From a virus, in IMG/VR virus record IMGVR_UViG_3300032116_000155, positions 1-64,000 of that record: DNA of 64,000 nucleotides; one strand, written 5' to 3'. This document shows, piece after piece, positions 25,013-36,383 of the stretch; positions within the stretch are counted from its first letter, which is position 1, and every line of letters starts with the position of its first letter. Both the position numbers and the translations under genes were made by a program. Below the pieces are notes generated by a model, which saw nothing but the letters and a program-made list of their open reading frames with translations, had not been told where the DNA came from and made no database searches.

Positions 25013-28000
25013 ATGCCAAGTTATTTAACCTTTGCAGCGACAGAACAATACAGATCAGTTCTTATGGCGAGAAATCTCTCGCCATATACTGTTCCTGGGG
25101 TTTATTCTCCTAATGTTGGTAATTTAACATATGAAACTGTATTAAGAGATGAGGGTGTTTACGATTCACCTGACAGCTTAATTGCAGATGATCCATTTGC
25201 GGATTTATTATATCCGTTAAATGCATATGGCCCTTTAGGTGGTTACAACAAAGAAATAAACGCCGGTGGGTTAGCTAATACTAAAAGTAACTTAGGTGTT
25301 TATGATGTTACAGATACTAGGCTACCGCTATTAAGTTTCCCAATTGAAAGCCAAATACCAACACAAAATAAATATTCTTTTGATTCAATAAACTTGGAAT
25401 CAACAGAATATGTTCAATTGACCCCCCAATTTAGTTTTTATGCTAATCCAGGGCCGATATCTTTTGTACCTTCTCAATATACACCATATCAAATATTATT
25501 AAATGATAATCCATTTGGTTCAGATGGTTCATTATCTCAGGATTCATCTTTAGCACAATTAGGTGCTAGGTCTTTAAGGGATGATTTCAGGAATAGAATT
25601 GCTAGAGAAATAGAGCAAAACACATTAGGTAGAATAAATTTACCAAATGTTTACAATGATCCGATACTTGCTGTTCAGATATTACAAGGCAAAGTGCCTT
25701 TGGTTGAAAGGGACTGGGTTATTACTAGGCCGGATAATGTATTGGTTAATGCCGCAGATTTATTAACTAGGTTAAGTGGGGCGTATTTTCCAGGTTCATT
25801 GATTCCTGGGGAGTATTTCACTTTAGATAGTCATAGTCTAAATTTATATAGTCAAGTCGCAAATTCGTTTGAGGGCGAAAATAGAAGTCTTGTTGGTAGG
25901 CTTTTATTTAGACAAAATCTAGATCCGTCACAACTATTTTTAAATAATACAGGTGGTGGCCAAAAATCTCAAATGTATTTTACTTTAGGGTTTAACAAAT
26001 ATGGCCCTGAGTATGATAGGTCTATATTGGGGGAATTCATAGAAAAGGGTAAAAATGCCTTAGCTTCTTTATTTGACATACCTATAAAGGGGGGTTACTA
26101 TGTCGGTAGTAAACAAAATGACCCTTCAAGAGCTGAAAGTCCTTCAGGCAAGATGCCTTTAAATTCACAAGGTGGTGAAATAGAATCTATTGTATACGGC
26201 CCAGATGTTTTAGCTAAATTGTACGAGCCAACGATTGATAATGTTAAATTTGGTCTTCTTGGCGATTCTTTTTACGATAATGGAGGTATAAGTGGTGGAT
26301 TAACATGGTCAACAGTTAGTTCTGATCTAAAAGCCGGTTATAAAGTAGGTAAAGGCGGTGATCAAATAGCCAGGGATGAGGAGTATAATCAAACAACTTC
26401 ATATATTAAGTTATCAACAAGTGCAGATCAAGACTTTAGAGACGGATCTATTTTATATCAAACCCAGAAACTTGTAGAAGCTGGTCAAAATGATTTAAAG
26501 CATGTTGGTAATGCGATAAATCAAATTAGCAAAGTTTTTAATGATGGTTATAAAGAGATAACTAAGGGTTCTAGAGTTATGTCTTATGTTAATGAAAATG
26601 GGGCTGAAGTTGGTAAAGAATATTGTCGTATCTTTACTAAAGATACGCCATATATGACATATGGAGATCTTCAAAAAACAGATGGTAATATACGTAAATT
26701 TAGTTATTCTGTTCTAGATAATACGTATAACTTAAACATTGCACCATTAAAAAGCACAAGTTCTAGCACATCAACAAATATAAAAGATGGTCAGGTACAA
26801 AAATATATGTTTTCTTTGGAAAATCTAGCCTGGAGAACTTCTAACCGAAATGGCTTTAGAGTTTCAGATTTACCTGATTGCGAAAAAGGACCAAATGGGG
26901 GTAGAATTATGTGGTTCCCGCCATACGATTTAAAATTTAATGAGAGTACAACTATAGGTTTTGATGGTAATAGTTTTTTAGGTAGACCAGAACCTGTTTT
27001 CACTTATAAAAATACGACTAGAACTGGATCTTTAAGTTGGACAATTCTTGTTGATCACCCTTCAATATTAAATGTTATTGTAAACAAAGAATTAAACGGT
27101 AAAAGAAAAGAGGAAATAAATGGTATTGTAGATTCTTTCTTTGCTGGGTGTAAAAAATATGATATATATGAGTTAGCTAGAAAGTATAATATGCTTTCAA
27201 TTAACGAGTTATTTGATTTACAACAAATAATTAATAACCCTAATGCCACAGAAGAAGTTGTTACTCAAGTTCTTGAGGAAATTGTTGTAGATACACCAAT
27301 ACCGCCATCAAGCCAAACCGTAACTAATGCAGTTCTTAATAGTTTTATTAATTTTTCATTTTTTTTCGACAATGATGAACCTCCAAGATTGCCAAACGAT
27401 GAAATTTTATCTGATTTAGACTACAGAACGTTGTATAATAACTACGTAAGTCAAAATAACATACTTTTATATAAAAACCAATCAGGATCTAATAGTAATC
27501 AAGTTGAAAACTTTTTCAATGATGCGGTTATATATAATTTTGATCAAATATCTGAACTACAAAATACATTAGTAACATTTTTTGTTGAAAACCCTGACTC
27601 TTCAATAGTAATATCATTGCAAAGTAGTACATCTTCACGGGCATCAATAAGATATAACCAAGCATTATCGTTAAGACGAATAGATTCTATCAAAAAATTT
27701 TTCGAGTCTAATCCTGATCTATCTGGGTATATATCTAACAATCAGTTACAAATTTTGTATGGTCCAGCATACGGTGAAGAAGCAACTTCATCATATGTAA
27801 ATGCTGCAAATCAAAAATATGGCCCTTATAATTGTACTGATAACGATAGGAACAACACAGATTATAATAATATTTATTCGACAAACGCTATGGCTTGTAG
27901 GCGAGTTTGGATTGATAAAATTGAGATAAATAGATCTACGACAAATCAGTTACCAACTAATGGTGCTAATCCAACAAATAATCCTGGTACAAATAAAATA

Positions 28001-29920
28001 ACAATAAGTAAGGATGTTAAACAAAATGTTCCGGTTCCACCAACTATAGGAATAAAACAAAGTATTAAAGATGGTATAAGTAAAAAAATACTTAGAAAGT
28101 TATTGAATGAGTGTGATTATTTCAGTTTGATTGAAGAATCAAATCCAATGTTTAAAGACAACATAAAAGAAAAAATAAAATATTTTGATCCGGTATTTCA
28201 TTCTATTACACCTGAAGGTTTAAACTCTAGACTTACGTTCTTACAGCAATGTTCTAGGCCGGGAGATACAATTCCAATTATAGGATTAGATGGTAAACCT
28301 AAATATAATAATGCAACAAATACGGCTTTTGGTGCACCACCAGTTTTAGTTTTAAGAGTTGGCGATTTTTTTTATACCAAAATTATACCAACTAGTATCC
28401 AGGTTTCATATGAAAATTTAGATATAAATCCTGAGGGTATTGGTGTGCAACCAATGTTGGCAAAAGTAACGTTAGGTTTTAATTTTATTGGAGGTTCAGG
28501 ATTGAAAGGCCCTATCGATAGATTACAGAACGCTCTTTCATTTAATTACTATGCTAACACAGAAATGTACGATGAAAGGGCTGATGCTACTGATGAATCA
28601 TACAAAAAAATAGATAGTGATTTAGTTGATGCTATTATAAATAGCACACCTATTGTCGGTGTTAATAACCTTGATGATCCATTACTCAATAATGGAGGGG
28701 CAACCATTGGTATAATTGAAACGTCGACACAAACGCAACAAGGTCTTAATGGTACAATAAATTATAAAAATATAATGGACTCATTATTAGAGAATGGGCA
28801 ATTATATATGAACACATATGTTAACAAAGCATCACAAATAGTTGATGAGTATAACTACCCAATTTTAACTGCTTTTATACAAAATAGAAACTATGTTAAC
28901 GGATATACTAATGAATTTGTTTTCCCTAAAGAATTAAAAATATTTGGTAAACCAAATAATATTGATTCGCACTTAAATAGTATAGTAAATGCTGTATATA
29001 ATGATATTGAGATAATAAAATCAAAAAAATCAGAAGAAAACGGTCTGTTTTATATTAAAACATTATATGATAAAAATTTTGATAAAAACGTAATTAAACA
29101 AATTAAACAAAATCTAAAAAAGATTATTTCTGACACTAGTCCAACAATATCAACTGGCCTTAATTCATGTAACAACGACATATGTTCGTCAGAAATAAAA
29201 TTAATTAATACTTTATCTAAGATAGATTTTGTAATAACAAATTCTGATGGTTTAATACGTAAAGATCAACAAATTAAGATATACAATATTTCTGGTACAA
29301 CGACTAACAGTGTTAACAGTAATTCAGAATTAGTTTCCGATTATACAAAAGCTAGCGATGATTTATATACATATTACAATGATTTAATAACATATAATTT
29401 GTTAGATGTAACATTTAATGTTGATAGTCTAACTATGTCACCAAATTATGATGATATTGAAGTTTTTAAAAATGAAAATAATATATTTAATTTTGCAAGT
29501 TATTGGGCGGCAGAGTCCAGGTTTTATGCTATAATGTCTAAAACAATTTTAAATGATAATAGTTTTGAAACATTTATAACTAATTTAGTACCAAAAGATA
29601 TTATGAATAGCCCAAGTGGTGATAATGGTAAAAAATTAGTTGAAGTTACTAGAACTTATTTTTTAGAAATTAAAAGATATTACAATATAATACACCAAAA
29701 ACAGAAAGATATTGTTAAGAAATTTATTGATTCTCAAAACTATAAAGACGTTTATGGGAAAAATTGGCTACCATATCCAACAAATAAATCTAGAATTTTT
29801 ACATTTAATGATTATATTCCAGGAACAGATGTTCAAAAAACAAGATTACAAAATCTTTATAAAAATGGAAATTCTAACACAAGTGTTAGCACTTTCAATG
29901 GTAAAACAAAATTAAATTAA
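25013..29920 (+). CDS. Giant baseplate/tail protein with internal OmpA-like domain
   Basis: 1635 residues. Around residues 680-740 TRTGSLSWTILVDHPSILN and around 1115-1180 PVLVLRVGDFFYTKII, LDINPEGIGVQPMLAKVTLG and FNFIGG resemble the tube-initiator/LysM-carrying cap proteins of contractile injection systems. Between them (about 840-980) lies an OmpA-like domain: NPDSSIVISLQSSTSSRAS, RYNQALSLRRIDSIKKFFES, QILYGPAYGEE and ACRRVWIDKI match the peptidoglycan-binding fold, with the second conserved Arg kept but the family's TDxxG Asp region degenerate. It likely sits at the tube-baseplate junction. TAATG overlap couples it to the next gene. Confidence 0.6.
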   Translation: MPSYLTFAATEQYRSVLMARNLSPYTVPGVYSPNVGNLTYETVLRDEGVYDSPDSLIADDPFADLLYPLNAYGPLGGYNKEINAGGLANTKSNLGVYDVTDTRLPLLSFPIESQIPTQNKYSFDSINLESTEYVQLTPQFSFYANPGPISFVPSQYTPYQILLNDNPFGSDGSLSQDSSLAQLGARSLRDDFRNRIAREIEQNTLGRINLPNVYNDPILAVQILQGKVPLVERDWVITRPDNVLVNAADLLTRLSGAYFPGSLIPGEYFTLDSHSLNLYSQVANSFEGENRSLVGRLLFRQNLDPSQLFLNNTGGGQKSQMYFTLGFNKYGPEYDRSILGEFIEKGKNALASLFDIPIKGGYYVGSKQNDPSRAESPSGKMPLNSQGGEIESIVYGPDVLAKLYEPTIDNVKFGLLGDSFYDNGGISGGLTWSTVSSDLKAGYKVGKGGDQIARDEEYNQTTSYIKLSTSADQDFRDGSILYQTQKLVEAGQNDLKHVGNAINQISKVFNDGYKEITKGSRVMSYVNENGAEVGKEYCRIFTKDTPYMTYGDLQKTDGNIRKFSYSVLDNTYNLNIAPLKSTSSSTSTNIKDGQVQKYMFSLENLAWRTSNRNGFRVSDLPDCEKGPNGGRIMWFPPYDLKFNESTTIGFDGNSFLGRPEPVFTYKNTTRTGSLSWTILVDHPSILNVIVNKELNGKRKEEINGIVDSFFAGCKKYDIYELARKYNMLSINELFDLQQIINNPNATEEVVTQVLEEIVVDTPIPPSSQTVTNAVLNSFINFSFFFDNDEPPRLPNDEILSDLDYRTLYNNYVSQNNILLYKNQSGSNSNQVENFFNDAVIYNFDQISELQNTLVTFFVENPDSSIVISLQSSTSSRASIRYNQALSLRRIDSIKKFFESNPDLSGYISNNQLQILYGPAYGEEATSSYVNAANQKYGPYNCTDNDRNNTDYNNIYSTNAMACRRVWIDKIEINRSTTNQLPTNGANPTNNPGTNKITISKDVKQNVPVPPTIGIKQSIKDGISKKILRKLLNECDYFSLIEESNPMFKDNIKEKIKYFDPVFHSITPEGLNSRLTFLQQCSRPGDTIPIIGLDGKPKYNNATNTAFGAPPVLVLRVGDFFYTKIIPTSIQVSYENLDINPEGIGVQPMLAKVTLGFNFIGGSGLKGPIDRLQNALSFNYYANTEMYDERADATDESYKKIDSDLVDAIINSTPIVGVNNLDDPLLNNGGATIGIIETSTQTQQGLNGTINYKNIMDSLLENGQLYMNTYVNKASQIVDEYNYPILTAFIQNRNYVNGYTNEFVFPKELKIFGKPNNIDSHLNSIVNAVYNDIEIIKSKKSEENGLFYIKTLYDKNFDKNVIKQIKQNLKKIISDTSPTISTGLNSCNNDICSSEIKLINTLSKIDFVITNSDGLIRKDQQIKIYNISGTTTNSVNSNSELVSDYTKASDDLYTYYNDLITYNLLDVTFNVDSLTMSPNYDDIEVFKNENNIFNFASYWAAESRFYAIMSKTILNDNSFETFITNLVPKDIMNSPSGDNGKKLVEVTRTYFLEIKRYYNIIHQKQKDIVKKFIDSQNYKDVYGKNWLPYPTNKSRIFTFNDYIPGTDVQKTRLQNLYKNGNSNTSVSTFNGKTKLN

Positions 29921-30243
29921 TGAGTGAGTTATATTATAATAGATATACTAATTTTTTAATTAATGGACAGCAAACTGTTGTACCATATGTTAATATACCA
30001 GAAAAAACATCTGATAAACGATATATCTATAAAAACGGTATAAGTCGATTGGACAAGGTAAGCCAGGAATATTATGGAACACCATTATTTGGGTGGCTAA
30101 TATTAGCAGCAAATCCAATTTATGGTGGGATAGAATGGAATATACCGGATAATAGTATTCTTAGGATACCGTTTCCTTTAGTTTCTTCGGTCCAAGATTA
30201 TGAGGCTGAATTAAAAAATCATTTTTTTTATTATGGTAGGTGA
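29920..30243 (+). CDS. gp53-like baseplate wedge protein (LysM-like)
   Basis: 107 residues. SRLDKVSQEYYGTPLFGWLI, then AANPIYGG then IPDNSILRIPFPL has the LysM-like core of T4 gp53 (a wedge protein whose LysM fold no longer binds peptidoglycan). It starts within the preceding stop (TAATG) and overlaps the next gene by 11 bases, so three baseplate genes are translated together. Confidence 0.7.
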   Translation: MSELYYNRYTNFLINGQQTVVPYVNIPEKTSDKRYIYKNGISRLDKVSQEYYGTPLFGWLILAANPIYGGIEWNIPDNSILRIPFPLVSSVQDYEAELKNHFFYYGR

Positions 30244-33200
30244 TGATAATGTTTTAGTTGAGTTTGATTATCAAAACGTAGTTTTGGTTGATCCAAATAA
30301 AGTTGTTGATTCAGAAGGCAGGGCGAAAGAAAGGTTACTAAAACACGAAAATTTAGTTTATTATGCAAATTTAGAATGCAATCTATATCCAAGGACTAGG
30401 TTAGCTGTAGATAGTGTTGGTAATGTTGATAATAGAACTGTATCAATAGCTAAAATTGATTATTTAAATCCCTCTGGGAAATACTATCTAGAGAATGCAT
30501 ATGTTGATGATCTAACAGGTTTAAACAGTACCTCTGAAACTGGTAGTGTTAACCAAATTATTGAGAAACAAGTAAATAACTCAAATCAAGTTTACCAAGA
30601 AACAAGGAATAAAGTTAATACAGATTTATTATTAATAAGTAGAATAAAGGTTGAAACAGGATTAAGCCTTACTCCGGCAGTAACTATTGAATTACAAGAT
30701 ATCAGAGGACGTGCTTTGTTTGAGCAAGGTGAAAATTCGCCATATTCGATCTTTTTTAATTATCCATATCCGTTGTTTTATTTAACTATTAAAGGTTACT
30801 TAGGTAAAGCTATTAAGTATCAGCTTACACTTAGGACTTTTAACGCTAGTTTTGACGCTGGTAGCGGTAATTTTATTATTAGTCTTAGTTTTTATGCCTT
30901 CAAATATAATGTATTGACAAATTTAATGATGCAGTATGTTGAGGCATCACCGTATATGTATAAAAGTAAATATCTGGAAAGCAATAATGGTGAAAAAATA
31001 ACGTATCGAGGTTATCAAAAAATGAAAGAAGTTTACTCTGAATATAAGAGTAAAGGTTTGATTGATGCTAATTTTCCTGAGATAACAATACGAGAATTAA
31101 TAAATAGGCTTAGCCTTCTTGAAACATATATATTAAACACATTTAATGATGTTGATATATCAGAGTTAACTAATGCCGAAAAATATTTAAATGAACTGGT
31201 AAATTATGAGAAAAGAGTATATGTGTTTAGTGATTCCTGGTATAATACATATATAGATCAGTCTGATTTCTACATAACAAGTGACGGTAACAGGTTATAC
31301 AAACTAAAAAAAGAAATTTTTGAGAACAATAAAGTATCTGAGGCATTAAGTATCCTAAAAAAAATTATTGATGAAGAAAACGATATTTTATCTAAAAATG
31401 AAATATTTGGTATTGGTAAGAAATATTCTATAACAAATGATATAAATGAATCAGATTTTTATTTTTTCGTTTCTAAAGAGTCTGATATTGACTGGGAAAA
31501 AACATATACTGTAAAAACTGGCCGTAATGACTACGATTCGGATAATTTTTTAGATTTTAAAAATATAAATTATGCGTTATTTCTGTTAAATCAAAATAAA
31601 GAGTACGTTTTTGTTTTTGATGGTAAAAATAGGTTTTTAAGTAAGATATCTATATTACAGAACATTGCCACATCTAAATTAAATACAATTCAAGATGATT
31701 TAACTAATCTGTTAAAAAGTCGGTTAAGTAACGACAAAAATGGCTTGGGCTTTAAGCCAACATTAAAAAATGTAATAGCTGTAATTTTAGCAAACACAGA
31801 ATCCTTTTTAAGGATGATGTGTGATGTACATGAAAAAGCTTGGAATGTAAGGAATGAAAAAATACGAATAGACGCTATTTTAAGCCCAGATAAAACAGCT
31901 TCGAGTGTAGATAGTAAGGATAGTGTTTCAACAGGTAACAATAATTTAAGTCCAGTTTATCCTTGGCCCCAATATTTCGTAGAGAAAAATGAGGGTGAGA
32001 GATTTATATTAACGTATCCTGGAGATAATTCAGTAATATCTAATACTAAAGGATATTTGTATGATGTGTGGCCTGAAGTAGAATTTGTCGAGGAATATCT
32101 AAAAGCAAAACAAATTACTAAGGACGACGTTTTTAACTATGTTGTTGGCAGCACTATAGTAAATGAGCGTGATGGGGTTAATCGAATTACGTTCAACTCG
32201 ATTGATTTCCCCAATAATTATTCGATATTCAGAAATAAACAAGAGGTTAAATTTATCTATGAGATCTGGGAGAGAGTCTTTTTATATTCATTCTATCAAA
32301 GATTCGGTGGTGATTTAGCTAAAAATGAATTGATTGGATTATTGTCAGATTTAGAGTCTACGAATATAGTTAATTCCCTTCTAGGCGAGTCTCCATTTTT
32401 GATACAAAAATTAAAAAACCTTAATTTAAATTCGGCGAATTACATAGGTACATTATATCAAATTTCAAATTTAGGTATTGGAGAATCTTGGCAGAAGTTT
32501 ATTAGAGATATATTTGTAACTGATTATATTGAATCTGAGACAACATCTAATTTTAGAGTATATGACGTTGATGAGATTAGATCTAATGTAAATAAAGTTA
32601 ATGTTTCTATAAATTATGATAAATTAACTTCATATTTAAAGTCAACAGCAACTAATACGCCAAGGTTTTTAGATACGTACCCTTTTGTTATTAACAATTG
32701 GGGATCCGGAAATATGTCTTCAGGCATATTCCATAATGATGTTCGTAGTTTATATAATACAGCTTATACATATAAAGTTAATGATTCTACAAAATTAATA
32801 TGTAATTTCGATTTTAATACGGCAGATTATATTAGGCCGATGACTAATTTTACTTATATTAATAGTGAAAATCCATTGACTGTACTTGGAACATCACAGA
32901 ACTTGTCTAGTTTTTATACTCAAAGAGTAAATGATGTTAAAAGCCAACAAGTAACTGAAGGTGTTGTAAGCTACATTAATTATAGTGGAAACGTATCATT
33001 TACTCAGACCACATCAATGTTAAATACTCCATATTTTGTTAACTCGTTAGTTAGTGACATAGATAGGTGGTATATAGACGATGATCAAAATCCATATGTA
33101 AGGTCCGCTTATTTATTTTTAAATAGCTTACCTTTAGCCACTCTTAGAGAGAAATACAAAAAGGAAAGCACTGATTTCTTATTTAATTTTGATACCGATT

Positions 33201-36200
33201 ATATATTTGCATCTATAAAGAAGTTTGGGGCACTTCATAAGTTACCTTATGCCTGGATATTAAAGTATGGGTCAATTTGGTACCGTTATAAAAAAATGGT
33301 TAATGATGGCGTTGACATTTTGGATGACGTATGGAATAATTTTGATTATACTAAAAACTTTGATCCTGTTGGTGAAGACATTACCAAAACATATGATTTG
33401 AAATTGTCTGACGGAACACAAATTTCTTACGGGTTAGAAACAACATCTAATGTTGGGGCGACATCTGTAACTAACATTAACGTTGGATTTTACCCTAAAC
33501 TAGTAAATAACTTTAATATATTTTATCGAGGGTATGAATTGTTTTCCGGTTATACTAATGATGCAATTAATAACAGTTTATCTAACACTAGTAATGGATT
33601 TACGTTGACTAACGTTACAGATTCATTATTGAATGTTTCTTCTGCTACTGAAATTTTTAATTTAAATGCGTGGAATTGCACTATCTTAGATTCAAAGGCT
33701 AATTTAGAATATATAGTACCATCTTTTGGTAGCAACATAAACCAAGTTAAAAATGAATGTATAAATGATGACAACACTATTAAGATACCAATCAAATCAA
33801 ATCCTGCCATTTATAATGGATCTGTTAGAAGTTTTTGGGCATTACCTAATTATGGCTATTTTGATAATTCAAAAGTTAATAAACCTAGCCATACAAAATA
33901 TATAAAGTCAGTAAATAGCACATCTAACGATCAGTCGGCTTTCAATCTTAATAAAGAAGAATTATATACGACTATAGAAGAGATTTTCTCCGTATTTGAT
34001 AAAGAGATATTGGATTACATGGAATCTGAATTTTTAAAATTTACAACATCAAGATACAATGTTCAAATTAAAGCTATTGATGAACAAACAATAGTAAAAA
34101 CAAAATTTGATGCTTTATTACCTTCGCCGGATAATTTGTATTTAAACTTTCAATTATTAATGACTAAATTAATGAGCATTGATAAGTTAAATATAAATAA
34201 AACAAGTTCTAGGTTACAAACGGAAAGTATATCTGAGTTTCAATTTAAAAATATCGTATCTACATTAAGAGGATTTTTAGACTATGAAGTTGTACTTAAA
34301 ATAGGGAATCCTGGTAATTTTAATCGTAGATTGTTTGATAGTTATTCTAATGGAGTCTTCTTAGAAGATAAGATAAGTTTTGCACCATATTCTTCAGGGT
34401 CAATAAATCCAAATGCAAATCCTGAGGCGTTTAAAGCATTAAAAACTAATGTTGGTTTTTCAACTATAAATGGGATTAAGTATAATAACGATGGGACTGG
34501 TAATAGTTATATCTTTGACTTTTTCAGCGATGTGAATGTTGAATTCTCGGTAGAATCAATTGAAACTTTAGCCCCACTAATAAAAATATATGCAACTCAA
34601 AAAGCTTTAGATCCAACGTACAATAGTATCAAATTTAGAACTGATATAACAACATTTATAAATGAACAATCAGCATTTAATAGTTTATTATTGGACCAAG
34701 TAATGACTAAGGCTAGAACTAAGTTACCTAATATATCTGGAGTATCTGATAGTAGTAAGCCAAGTGAATTAGAGGGTGAGCAGACTAAATTAGAATTATG
34801 GGAGCTATTTAAAGGTATAAACGACACCTGGATAGCAGGATATGATTATACACAAACAACGTTTTTGGAGGATGTGTTATTATTAGATCGTGGTAATAGA
34901 AATATTTCTGATGAAGCATTTATTGACCCGTTGAAAGTTAAAAATTTGTTTACTAATGTAAATCCTAAGGCGTCAGTATATGTTTATCTAGAAACTTTGA
35001 TTAGGGATCATAATTTTAATGTTATGATGCATCCTGGCTATGTAAATTACTATAATGTACAAACTGTCACTAAAAATTCTACGCCTAGGTTTGAAAACAC
35101 TTTAGAGTTTGGAAATACTCTATTTGGCACTTTTCTTAATGTGGATACTAGAGAATCATCGCCAAAACTTGTCTGTATTTACAATGCAGTACCTAGTCAG
35201 CACCCAGATATTAAAGGTACTGGGGATAATGATTTTTACAAGTTTAAGTCTGACACTTTTGGTTTAACTAGATCAAATAATAATCCGATACTAGATCCCT
35301 TAACAAACAAAATAGATTGGGGGTTATCTAATAGAGTTGTAGGATTTAATGTTGATATTGGAATCAGGAATCAAAATGTGTTTTACAATTTCAATGTTAG
35401 TCAAAACTTAGGTAAAGCTACATCTGAAAGTATAGTGCAAGAAACAAATATGATTGAACAAGCAAATGGAAAGTTTTTTGCTACACAAAACGTGTCATTA
35501 TTTGAATTTTATAAATCAAGATCGTATGAATGTTCTGTTACCTCATTAGGTAATGCCATGATTCAGCCAAGCATGTACTTTAATTTAAAGCATGTTCCTA
35601 TGTTCAATGGCACATATATGATAACATCTGTTGACCATTCTATCGTTCCTGGCAAATTTGACACATCATTTAAAGGTATTCGTCAAAGTATGTTCTCATA
35701 TCCTAAAGAATATGAAACATATATTCAGACGATAACTAAAAGGATGTTTTCTGAGATAACAAGTAAATTTAAAAATAACACGTCTTCAGCTAACAATACG
35801 CCTAATAACGATCCGAACAAGATTAGTAAAATAGATCCGACACAAAATTGCTCATCATCATTAAACTCAGCGTATAGTACATATACATTTGGAAATATCA
35901 GTAATTCTACTATTAATGTTAAAGATTTGGGCTCAATCATAGCATCTAACACAACAAACCCTGTAAGTAGAAATTTATGTTTTGTTTCATGCTATGTTAA
36001 CACTTTTAGTACAACATCAAATGCCTTTGTTTCGTCTAATAATAATTATGCTAATATTTTGTTAAATAGATCATGGGGCAGTGGGTTGTCTAATTTTTTC
36101 GACAAAACATATATATGTGGAATAAAGAATGATGTTTCAATTCCACTAGCAAGTTTTGGTAAACTAAATGATCTTATTGGTTTTTTAACATCTATATGGA

Positions 36201-36355
36201 ACCCAGATTTTTCAAATCTTATTGAAAATAATGCAGAAGGAATTGCAATAGCTTTAATAAATAAAAATATATACACTACGGATAAGTTATCTGAATTACA
36301 AAAAAAATGTCAAGAAGCATTAGATTTAATAAATAGTTCAAAAATTTTCCAATAA
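30233..36355 (+). CDS. Giant baseplate hub / wedge protein
   Basis: 2040 residues, the largest protein here. N-terminal region (residues about 140-240): TPAVTIELQDIRGRALFEQG, YSIFFNYPYPLFYLTIKGYL and GSGNFIISLSFYAFKYN suggest a hub-like beta domain. Near 1680-1840 SLFEFYKSRSYECSVTSLGN, MIQPSMYFNLKHVPMFNGTY and ITSVDHSIVPGKFDTSF resemble the last domains of gp27/gp44-type hub proteins. In between is a long helical and Asn/Ser-rich portion. The C-terminal 150 residues are not recognised; no lysozyme catalytic motif was seen, so cell-wall hydrolysis is not claimed. Start ATG overlaps gp53-like by 11 bases. Confidence 0.55.
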   Translation: MVGDDNVLVEFDYQNVVLVDPNKVVDSEGRAKERLLKHENLVYYANLECNLYPRTRLAVDSVGNVDNRTVSIAKIDYLNPSGKYYLENAYVDDLTGLNSTSETGSVNQIIEKQVNNSNQVYQETRNKVNTDLLLISRIKVETGLSLTPAVTIELQDIRGRALFEQGENSPYSIFFNYPYPLFYLTIKGYLGKAIKYQLTLRTFNASFDAGSGNFIISLSFYAFKYNVLTNLMMQYVEASPYMYKSKYLESNNGEKITYRGYQKMKEVYSEYKSKGLIDANFPEITIRELINRLSLLETYILNTFNDVDISELTNAEKYLNELVNYEKRVYVFSDSWYNTYIDQSDFYITSDGNRLYKLKKEIFENNKVSEALSILKKIIDEENDILSKNEIFGIGKKYSITNDINESDFYFFVSKESDIDWEKTYTVKTGRNDYDSDNFLDFKNINYALFLLNQNKEYVFVFDGKNRFLSKISILQNIATSKLNTIQDDLTNLLKSRLSNDKNGLGFKPTLKNVIAVILANTESFLRMMCDVHEKAWNVRNEKIRIDAILSPDKTASSVDSKDSVSTGNNNLSPVYPWPQYFVEKNEGERFILTYPGDNSVISNTKGYLYDVWPEVEFVEEYLKAKQITKDDVFNYVVGSTIVNERDGVNRITFNSIDFPNNYSIFRNKQEVKFIYEIWERVFLYSFYQRFGGDLAKNELIGLLSDLESTNIVNSLLGESPFLIQKLKNLNLNSANYIGTLYQISNLGIGESWQKFIRDIFVTDYIESETTSNFRVYDVDEIRSNVNKVNVSINYDKLTSYLKSTATNTPRFLDTYPFVINNWGSGNMSSGIFHNDVRSLYNTAYTYKVNDSTKLICNFDFNTADYIRPMTNFTYINSENPLTVLGTSQNLSSFYTQRVNDVKSQQVTEGVVSYINYSGNVSFTQTTSMLNTPYFVNSLVSDIDRWYIDDDQNPYVRSAYLFLNSLPLATLREKYKKESTDFLFNFDTDYIFASIKKFGALHKLPYAWILKYGSIWYRYKKMVNDGVDILDDVWNNFDYTKNFDPVGEDITKTYDLKLSDGTQISYGLETTSNVGATSVTNINVGFYPKLVNNFNIFYRGYELFSGYTNDAINNSLSNTSNGFTLTNVTDSLLNVSSATEIFNLNAWNCTILDSKANLEYIVPSFGSNINQVKNECINDDNTIKIPIKSNPAIYNGSVRSFWALPNYGYFDNSKVNKPSHTKYIKSVNSTSNDQSAFNLNKEELYTTIEEIFSVFDKEILDYMESEFLKFTTSRYNVQIKAIDEQTIVKTKFDALLPSPDNLYLNFQLLMTKLMSIDKLNINKTSSRLQTESISEFQFKNIVSTLRGFLDYEVVLKIGNPGNFNRRLFDSYSNGVFLEDKISFAPYSSGSINPNANPEAFKALKTNVGFSTINGIKYNNDGTGNSYIFDFFSDVNVEFSVESIETLAPLIKIYATQKALDPTYNSIKFRTDITTFINEQSAFNSLLLDQVMTKARTKLPNISGVSDSSKPSELEGEQTKLELWELFKGINDTWIAGYDYTQTTFLEDVLLLDRGNRNISDEAFIDPLKVKNLFTNVNPKASVYVYLETLIRDHNFNVMMHPGYVNYYNVQTVTKNSTPRFENTLEFGNTLFGTFLNVDTRESSPKLVCIYNAVPSQHPDIKGTGDNDFYKFKSDTFGLTRSNNNPILDPLTNKIDWGLSNRVVGFNVDIGIRNQNVFYNFNVSQNLGKATSESIVQETNMIEQANGKFFATQNVSLFEFYKSRSYECSVTSLGNAMIQPSMYFNLKHVPMFNGTYMITSVDHSIVPGKFDTSFKGIRQSMFSYPKEYETYIQTITKRMFSEITSKFKNNTSSANNTPNNDPNKISKIDPTQNCSSSLNSAYSTYTFGNISNSTINVKDLGSIIASNTTNPVSRNLCFVSCYVNTFSTTSNAFVSSNNNYANILLNRSWGSGLSNFFDKTYICGIKNDVSIPLASFGKLNDLIGFLTSIWNPDFSNLIENNAEGIAIALINKNIYTTDKLSELQKKCQEALDLINSSKIFQ

Positions 36356-36361
36356 ATAATA

Positions 36362-36369
36362 TATTTATA
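36362..36369 (+). promoter_or_regulatory. TATTTATA late-promoter-like element
   Basis: 14 bases before the ATG at 36384, in the 28-base gap. Confidence 0.6.
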
Positions 36370-36383
36370 TAATAAAGAAAATT

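Noticed and set aside
26791-27741. Minus-strand open frames inside the large structural genes
   Set aside because: They lie opposite long, well-supported plus-strand genes, show no family pattern, and have no promoter or gene context.
30233-36355. A lysozyme domain in the giant hub protein
   Set aside because: No Glu-Asp-Thr catalytic pattern or other hydrolase motif could be found by eye.
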